In this document: positions 58,872-64,000 of the stretch, one piece after another
Numbering within the stretch: position 1 is the first letter of the stretch
Layout of the letters: the number at the start of each line of letters is the position of its first letter
Origin: JBJMLO01 sp045805265
GTDB taxonomy: Bacteria; Actinomycetota; UBA4738; JACQTL01
DNA: 64,000 nt
Assembly: GCA_045805265.1 (NCBI GenBank)
Contig: JBJMLO010000021.1
Span: forward strand, 1 to 64,000
Direction of reading: 5' to 3'
Program-made: the position numbers and the translations under genes
Notes under the pieces: generated by a model
Seen by the model: the letters and a program-made list of their open reading frames with translations, nothing else
Databases searched by the model: none
What the model was told of the DNA's origin: nothing

Positions 58872-60899
58872 ATGACTCCATGGCCTCGCTCCGTGAGCCG
58901 TCGCCTGGCCGGGCTGCCCGCGGTCGGCAAGGCACTGATGGCAGTGCTGCTCATCGCCGGCCTCCTCGGGACCGGCCTGTTCGTCGTCCTCCGGCCGGTG
59001 AGCGCGGGAACCGACGCGCTGCAGGCCGTGTACGACGACACGAGGGTCCCCCCCACGTCGCCGATCCCCCAGACGACGTTCGTGTACGACCGCAACGGCA
59101 AGTTGATCGCGGTGCTGCACGACGCCGTGAACCGCACCCCCGTCGCGCTGCGGCGCATCCCGGTGACGCTGCGCAAGGCCGTGATCGCCGCGGAGGACGC
59201 CGACTTCTACTCCGAGGGAGGCGTGAACTTCACGGCCATCGCGCGCGCCGCGTGGGTGAACCTCGTCCGCGGCGAGGTGGTTCAGGGCGGCTCGACCATC
59301 ACGCAGCAGTACGTGAAGGACGTCTACACGTCCGGGGTGCGGACCATCGCCCGGAAGGTGCGCGAGGCGATCATCGCCCAGAAGCTCAGCCGGCAGCTGA
59401 CCAAGGACCAGATCCTGGGTCGGTACCTGAACGAGGTGTACTTCGGGCACGGCGCCTACGGGGTCGAGGCCGCCGCGGAGGCGTACTTCGGCGTGGACGT
59501 GTCGCAGCTGAACCTCCAGCAGTCGGCCACGCTCGCCGGGATCATCGCCGCGCCGGCCCGGTTCGACCCGATCCGGTTCCCCGGGGCGGCCCGTGACCGC
59601 CGGGACTACGTGCTCCACCGGATGGCGCACCTCCGGATGATCACGGCCCACAAGGCCGACTACCTCGAGTCCCGCCCGGTGAAGGTGCACCCCGCGCCGC
59701 CCGTACCGTCCCGGGCGCCGTCGTTCGTCAACTTCGTGAAGGGCAGGCTCGAGGGCCGCTTCGGGGTGCACCGGACGTTCCAGGGCGGCCTGCGGGTCAC
59801 GACCACGCTCGACCTCGGCCTGCAGCGGGCGGCGGACCGCGCGGTGCGACGCCACCTGTCGGCGCCCGGGGATCCGTCCGCGGCGCTCGTGGCCATCGAC
59901 CCGCACACCGGCCAGGTGCTGGCCATGGTGGGCGGGGGCAAGGAGGCCACGGACACCCACTTCAACCTCGCCACGCGGGCCCGGCGGCAGGCCGGAAGCG
60001 CGTTCAAGCCCTTCACACTGGCCACCGCGGTGCACCAGGGGATCTCGCTGCTGTCCAGGTGGTCCGGACCGCCCCACATCGTGATCACCGACCCCCGGTG
60101 CCGGACGACCGACCCGAAGACCAATGTGGCCGGGCCGTGGGACGTCTCGAACTACGCGGACGAGTCCGCCGGGACGATGACCCTGCTCGACGCCACCGCG
60201 AACTCCGTGAACACGATCTTCAGCCAGCTGGTGCTGGACGTGGGGCCGGACGAGGTGGCGGCCATGGCCCACCGGATGGGCATCGAGCACCACCTGTCCC
60301 CGGTGTGCTCCATCACGCTGGGAACCCAGACGGTCACGCCGCTCGACATGGCCACCGGGTACGCGACGCTGGCGTCGCAGGGGGTGCGGCACAACCCGAC
60401 CGGGCTGCTCTCGGTCGCCGGGCCCTCGGGGAACACGGTGGTCGAGCCCACCGGCGCCCCGGCCCGGGTGCTCACGAAGACCGAGGCCGACCTCGTGACG
60501 TACGCCCTCCAGGGGGTCGTGCAGCACGGGACCGGTACGGCCGCCGCGCTGGCGGGGCGGCCCGTGGCCGGCAAGACCGGCACCGCGCAGAACTTCCAGG
60601 ACGCGTGGTTCTGCGGCTACACACCGCAGCTCGCCACGTGCGTCTGGGTCGGATACCCCAAGGGAGAGATCCCGATGCACGACATCGAGGGGTTCCCGGA
60701 CGTCTTCGGCGGCTCCGTCCCGGCGCTGATCTGGCACGACTTCATGACCGACGCGATGGCGGGGAGGCAGGTCAAGGACTTCCCGACCCCCGACCTGAAC
60801 GGCTACGACACGACACCGCCGCTGTCCGTGGGCTCCGGCACGCCGCCGCCCTCCGACGGCGGCAAGGTCGGCGCCCCGACCGCCACACCGACACCGTGA
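58872..60899 (+). CDS. Class A penicillin-binding protein (peptidoglycan glycosyltransferase/transpeptidase)
   Basis: 675 residues. A membrane anchor (about 20-42) precedes the GT51 domain, with AEDADFYSEGGVN (catalytic Glu present; the usual His is Glu) and VVQGGSTITQQYVKD. The transpeptidase domain has SAFK (catalytic Ser), SVN and KTGTAQ, all intact. A short Pro/Thr-rich tail ends the protein; there are no PASTA repeats. It polymerises and crosslinks peptidoglycan outside the membrane. The ATG chosen has AGGG directly before it. Confidence 0.93.
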   Translation: MTPWPRSVSRRLAGLPAVGKALMAVLLIAGLLGTGLFVVLRPVSAGTDALQAVYDDTRVPPTSPIPQTTFVYDRNGKLIAVLHDAVNRTPVALRRIPVTLRKAVIAAEDADFYSEGGVNFTAIARAAWVNLVRGEVVQGGSTITQQYVKDVYTSGVRTIARKVREAIIAQKLSRQLTKDQILGRYLNEVYFGHGAYGVEAAAEAYFGVDVSQLNLQQSATLAGIIAAPARFDPIRFPGAARDRRDYVLHRMAHLRMITAHKADYLESRPVKVHPAPPVPSRAPSFVNFVKGRLEGRFGVHRTFQGGLRVTTTLDLGLQRAADRAVRRHLSAPGDPSAALVAIDPHTGQVLAMVGGGKEATDTHFNLATRARRQAGSAFKPFTLATAVHQGISLLSRWSGPPHIVITDPRCRTTDPKTNVAGPWDVSNYADESAGTMTLLDATANSVNTIFSQLVLDVGPDEVAAMAHRMGIEHHLSPVCSITLGTQTVTPLDMATGYATLASQGVRHNPTGLLSVAGPSGNTVVEPTGAPARVLTKTEADLVTYALQGVVQHGTGTAAALAGRPVAGKTGTAQNFQDAWFCGYTPQLATCVWVGYPKGEIPMHDIEGFPDVFGGSVPALIWHDFMTDAMAGRQVKDFPTPDLNGYDTTPPLSVGSGTPPPSDGGKVGAPTATPTP

Positions 60900-60952
60900 G
60901 GATCGAGAACCGAGGGAACGACGCGGGCGAGCTCCGCAGGAAGGACGAGACC

Positions 60953-61651
60953 ATGTCGGCCGAACCGACCGAAATCGGAGATGAGCAGGACCCCAGGCGT
61001 CGTCGGCCGACGGCGCCGCCCCGGCGTCGTGAGGGAACAGGGACGGCACGCCGGCGCCCGACCGCCGCGGTGGTCGTCGACCGGCCGCCGGCCGTCGACA
61101 CCTCGCGCGTCCTCGTCTCGGGCGACTCGTTCGTCGGTCGTCCGCTCGGGGGCCGTAAGCCGGACGATCTCGTCGAGCCGACCGAGGTGCGCCTCCGGCT
61201 GGCCCGGGTCGGGCCGCTGTCCGTGTTCACCATGTCCCTGTTGTTCGGGACGCTGGCCATGGCCGGTCTGGTCGCGGGGCTCGCGGTGCTCTACGCCCTG
61301 CTCCAGGCCACCGGCGTGCTCCACTCCGTCGAGAAGCTCGTCAATACGAGCGGGGTGGGGCACCAGTTCCGCTTCAACGGCGGGTGGATCTTCGCCCGGG
61401 TCGTGTGGGTGGCGGGGGGCTTGGTGGTCGTCGGGTCGATCATCGCGTCCTGCCTCGCGCTGCTCTACAACTCCCTGGCCGACCTGACCGGGGGGCTGGA
61501 CGTCACGTTCGCCGAACACCCCCGCACGGTCTTCACCGCGACCGAGGCGCCGACGTGGGTGACCAGGTTCCGGGGCCTCCGGCTGTCTCGCGCCGAGCGC
61601 GCGGCGTCGAACGGCTCGGAGCTCGCGGAGCGAGAATCCCGGGCCGGCTGA
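60953..61651 (+). CDS. DUF3566 membrane protein
   Basis: 232 residues. An Arg/Pro-rich cytosolic N terminus of about 90 residues precedes the DUF3566 domain: VRLRLARVGPLSVFTMSLLF, a loop VLHSVEKLVN, a second helix and LYNSLADLTGGLDVTFAE, which is its signature. In mycobacteria such proteins lie beside gyrA and are tied to the cell envelope or division. GGAAGG lies eight bases before the ATG; a GTG overlapping the preceding stop would add 19 residues. Confidence 0.87.
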   Translation: MSAEPTEIGDEQDPRRRRPTAPPRRREGTGTARRRPTAAVVVDRPPAVDTSRVLVSGDSFVGRPLGGRKPDDLVEPTEVRLRLARVGPLSVFTMSLLFGTLAMAGLVAGLAVLYALLQATGVLHSVEKLVNTSGVGHQFRFNGGWIFARVVWVAGGLVVVGSIIASCLALLYNSLADLTGGLDVTFAEHPRTVFTATEAPTWVTRFRGLRLSRAERAASNGSELAERESRAG

Positions 61652-61657
61652 CGGACG

Positions 61658-63784
61658 TCAGCCGGGCTCCTCGGCGGGCCGAGCGGTCTCCACGGGCCGC
61701 CCTCCGGACGCCCGACGGCGGAGCAGTCGCCAGGGGCGCCAGGCCCGGACCCCGAACGCGGCCCACCCCAGGACGGCGGCCGTCGCGGCGAGGACGGTGC
61801 CCGAAGAGCCCAGCAGCCCGGCGCCCAACCGGCTCCCGGCGAGCCCCACGACGACCAGCGCCGCGACCCCGATAGCGGGGGCCAGGGCCGCCCGCTCCCA
61901 CCATCCCCCGTCGACCAGCGCGGCCGACCACCCGAACCCGGCCACGAACAGCAGCGCGAGGATCCCGGCCGTCCACCCGGAGAGCGTGCCCTGCGACAGC
62001 GGCATCAGGCGGACGGGGGCGGGTCGGGCGGACTCGACCCGGGGACCGGCGAGCAGCACCACGTCGGGAGTGATCGGCCAGGCGCCGTGCAGCCGGCCGG
62101 ACGGGGGCGAGAAGGGATTCTGGGCCCGGAGGAGGAACACCACTGGGTGGGCCCCCAGGTACGGCTCCAGGTACTGGAAGTACCGGCGGGAAGTCGTGTC
62201 GAACGCCGGTTGGTTGGTGCGCAGCGTGGGCCGCCCATGCCGCAGCTGCGCCGGATCGCCCAGGTACACGAACGTCCTGCTGATCACGCTCGGGGGGACG
62301 GCCGCCCGGACCAGGCCGAAGTTCTCGTACAGCGCGAGGCGGGGCTGCGGGGTCCCGGGGTTCACGACGAAGATCACGGGCCGCTCGATGTGGGCGTCCT
62401 CGAGGTACCGGCCGGCCGTGAGCGCCTGCTGATAGGCGTCCGGGTTGATCGACTGGGACTTCCCCGACCAGGCGTCGTACCCGATGGCCACGGTGTACCC
62501 GAGTGCCGCGAGGACGAGCGCGGCGCCGGCCACGCCGCCGGCCACGCGGACCGCGACCGGACCCCTCGACGCGAGCAGCCTGGCCACGCCGGTCACCGCG
62601 GCGGCCGCCAGGACGGGAATCCCGAACGCGAACCCGACGACCCGATGGGCCGGCACGGCATGGTGGAGTTGCACGAGCGCGACGACCGCCGCCAGCGCCG
62701 AGAGCGCCCAGACCACCGCCAGCGCCATCCCCCGGCGCCGGGTCGGGTCCTTCGGCCACCACAGGGCGACGATGCCGGCCGCTGCCGCCGCCCCGACGAC
62801 GGCGAAGTGGTACTTCGGGGCGAACAGCCCGAGCTTGGTCATGCTCACGTAGCGGGGCACGGCGGGGGCCCCCTGCGGATGGCTCGGGGTGACCAGCACC
62901 GCGACCACGACCGCGACCCCCGCGACGGCGAGGGCGATCGCCAGGCGGGCGGCGGGCGTCCGCCTGAGGGGTGCGCGCTTCCGGCGCACGGCCAGGAGCG
63001 ACTCCGGCACGCTCGCCGCGACCACGCAGGCCAGGATCAGCCCGAGCAGCAACATGAAGACGGAATGCGTCAGCACGCCGCCCGCGAACAGCAGCGCCAG
63101 TGCCCCGATGCTGGCCCGTCCGCCCGAGACCGCCACCGCGACGGCGGCGATCGCGACGGCGATCCCGTCGACCATGAGGTTGTCCGCGTAGCCCACCCCG
63201 GTCAGGAACACGTTCACGGAGGCCCCCACCGCGATGGCGTAGACCGGGAACGCCCAGGGGGGCTCGCGCAGGGGCCCCACCGCGAGTGCCCCCGCCGCGA
63301 GCCCGATGACGACCGCCATGACCGCGGGCGCCACGAACGAGAAGCGGAACGGGCTGACCCCGACCACCGCGTGGACCAGCGAGGTCAGGACGGGCTGCCC
63401 GACACGGCCGGGGTCCACCTTGTAGGTCGTCGGCGCCGACCCGGCCAGCGACGCGACGCCCTCGCCCCCGACGAGGTTGGCCCGCCACACGTACTTGGGG
63501 GTGTCGAATCCCAGCGGTACCCGGAGATGCTCGTGGCTGTACAGGTGCAGGAACGGCGCGGCCAGCACCACGGCCGTCATGGCGACCAGGGCCGCCGGGA
63601 TGAGGATCCGCAGGGCGTCGCGCGCCGCGGCCGTCCACGGGCCCCGGTTGGCCGGCCCCGACGCTTCGGCCGCCCGTCCTCCGGAACCCGTCCCGGCCCC
63701 GGCGTCCGGCTCCTCGGACCCTGGGTCGGCTGCCCCCTGAGCGGCGCTCTGGGGCGTCGGGGGATCCTCTGGGGACGGCGACAC
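61658..63784 (-). CDS. Large multi-pass membrane protein, possible GT-C type
   Basis: 708 residues (717 from an earlier GTG). A disordered Pro/Gly/Glu-rich N terminus of about 50 residues is followed by about 14 hydrophobic segments, with a large soluble loop before the last ones (ALTAGRYLEDAHIERPVIFV to LRAQNPFSPPSGR). The N-terminal half, with GFDTPKYVWR in an outside loop, recalls membrane-embedded sugar transferases (GT-C) or O-antigen-type enzymes, but I cannot place catalytic residues. GAGGAGA precedes the GTG given. The function is not known. Confidence 0.75.
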   Translation of the reverse strand: MSPSPEDPPTPQSAAQGAADPGSEEPDAGAGTGSGGRAAEASGPANRGPWTAAARDALRILIPAALVAMTAVVLAAPFLHLYSHEHLRVPLGFDTPKYVWRANLVGGEGVASLAGSAPTTYKVDPGRVGQPVLTSLVHAVVGVSPFRFSFVAPAVMAVVIGLAAGALAVGPLREPPWAFPVYAIAVGASVNVFLTGVGYADNLMVDGIAVAIAAVAVAVSGGRASIGALALLFAGGVLTHSVFMLLLGLILACVVAASVPESLLAVRRKRAPLRRTPAARLAIALAVAGVAVVVAVLVTPSHPQGAPAVPRYVSMTKLGLFAPKYHFAVVGAAAAAGIVALWWPKDPTRRRGMALAVVWALSALAAVVALVQLHHAVPAHRVVGFAFGIPVLAAAAVTGVARLLASRGPVAVRVAGGVAGAALVLAALGYTVAIGYDAWSGKSQSINPDAYQQALTAGRYLEDAHIERPVIFVVNPGTPQPRLALYENFGLVRAAVPPSVISRTFVYLGDPAQLRHGRPTLRTNQPAFDTTSRRYFQYLEPYLGAHPVVFLLRAQNPFSPPSGRLHGAWPITPDVVLLAGPRVESARPAPVRLMPLSQGTLSGWTAGILALLFVAGFGWSAALVDGGWWERAALAPAIGVAALVVVGLAGSRLGAGLLGSSGTVLAATAAVLGWAAFGVRAWRPWRLLRRRASGGRPVETARPAEEPG

Positions 63785-64000
63785 GGGTCGGTCTCTCCTC
63801 GGGGACGTCACGCGGGCCCCCCGTCGGTGCGACCCCCGCCGCGACCGCGGGCGCTCGGCGGAGGCGCTCCGGTACTGCCCAGCGCGGAGTCTACCCCCGG
63901 CTCGCGCGGGAACAGCGACGAACCGTCACGTCGAATCGGCACCGATGGACCGGGCGCCGAGCGGCGACGCGACCATGGGGGTCGACGCTCGCCGACGATG
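63785..64000. other. Gap upstream of the membrane protein gene
   Basis: No coding frame is convincing in this GC-rich right edge. On the minus strand TAGACT (63888-63893) could be the -10 of the membrane protein gene, which would give a leader of about 95 bases; no good -35 is seen. The edge of the window prevents any judgement about a divergent gene. Confidence 0.3.

Noticed and set aside
1..64000. tRNA, rRNA, CRISPR array, insertion sequence or prophage
   Set aside because: No T-loop plus acceptor pattern, no regularly spaced repeats, and no transposase, integrase or phage structural protein was found in any frame.

Overview
The window is very GC-rich DNA with GTG starts, start/stop overlaps of four bases between neighbouring genes, and several families largely confined to Actinomycetota: the CysO/Mec/CysM cysteine pathway, a mycothiol-type maleylpyruvate isomerase fold protein, an actinobacterial GlgA/GlgM glucosyltransferase, a DUF3566 protein and an InhA-like enoyl reductase. 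The fused transaldolase-phosphoglucose isomerase and the lack of a familiar genus-level gene order suggest an uncultured, probably soil-dwelling, deep-branching actinobacterium. No tRNA, rRNA, CRISPR array, transposase or phage gene was seen. Genes are tightly packed and no gene-free stretch exceeds 300 bases.

Bases 1-18079 form the accessory part. They hold the tail of a repeat-rich secreted protein, a copper lipoprotein coupled to a membrane GGDEF-EAL enzyme, and three paralogous secreted beta-helix proteins with a choice-of-anchor Q type C terminus. Interleaved with these are three different VapBC-like toxin-antitoxin modules, a SRPBCC protein, a glycogen-type synthase with a Kef-type antiporter, and an ECF sigma/zinc anti-sigma pair. 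A second, orphan copy of the anti-sigma gene lies between paralogs 2 and 3, which points to duplication of a paralog plus anti-sigma unit.

Bases 18187-29316 carry central carbon genes (tkt and tal-pgi in one operon), a mycothiol-type enzyme, an aldo/keto reductase and EamA transporter facing an Lrp regulator, a two-domain sulfurtransferase and a class III cyclase fused to a hydrolase domain that has lost its catalytic residues. Bases 29377-39147 hold a very large cyclase-ATPase-TPR-substrate-binding fusion, a secreted Asp-box protein, an alkaline-phosphatase-superfamily protein whose core looks circularly permuted, a GcvT-family protein and a lipoprotein M1 peptidase.

Bases 39396-50003 have two overlapping FAD oxidoreductase genes, a small DUF4190 protein, adenosine deaminase, the enoyl-ACP reductase and a partner-switching operon: a 1401-residue multi-sensor PP2C phosphatase, a STAS protein and an RsbW-like kinase. 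Bases 50091-56922 are a housekeeping run: selD, then mec, a MoeB-like activator, cysO, cysM, murI, a metallo-beta-lactamase protein of the Rv1339 type, rph and rdgB, most of them overlapping or nearly touching. The right end holds a cyclic-nucleotide-binding-fold protein, another STAS protein, a lipoprotein, a class A penicillin-binding protein, a DUF3566 protein and a large multi-pass membrane protein.

Signalling is the recurring theme: two class III cyclases, a probable cAMP phosphodiesterase, a cNMP-fold protein, one c-di-GMP enzyme, an ECF sigma/anti-sigma pair and a partner-switching cascade in 64 kb. The best candidates for something undescribed are the cytosolic cyclase-ATPase-substrate-binding fusion, the copper lipoprotein/c-di-GMP sensor pair, the permuted phosphatase, and the beta-helix/anti-sigma/toxin-antitoxin block.
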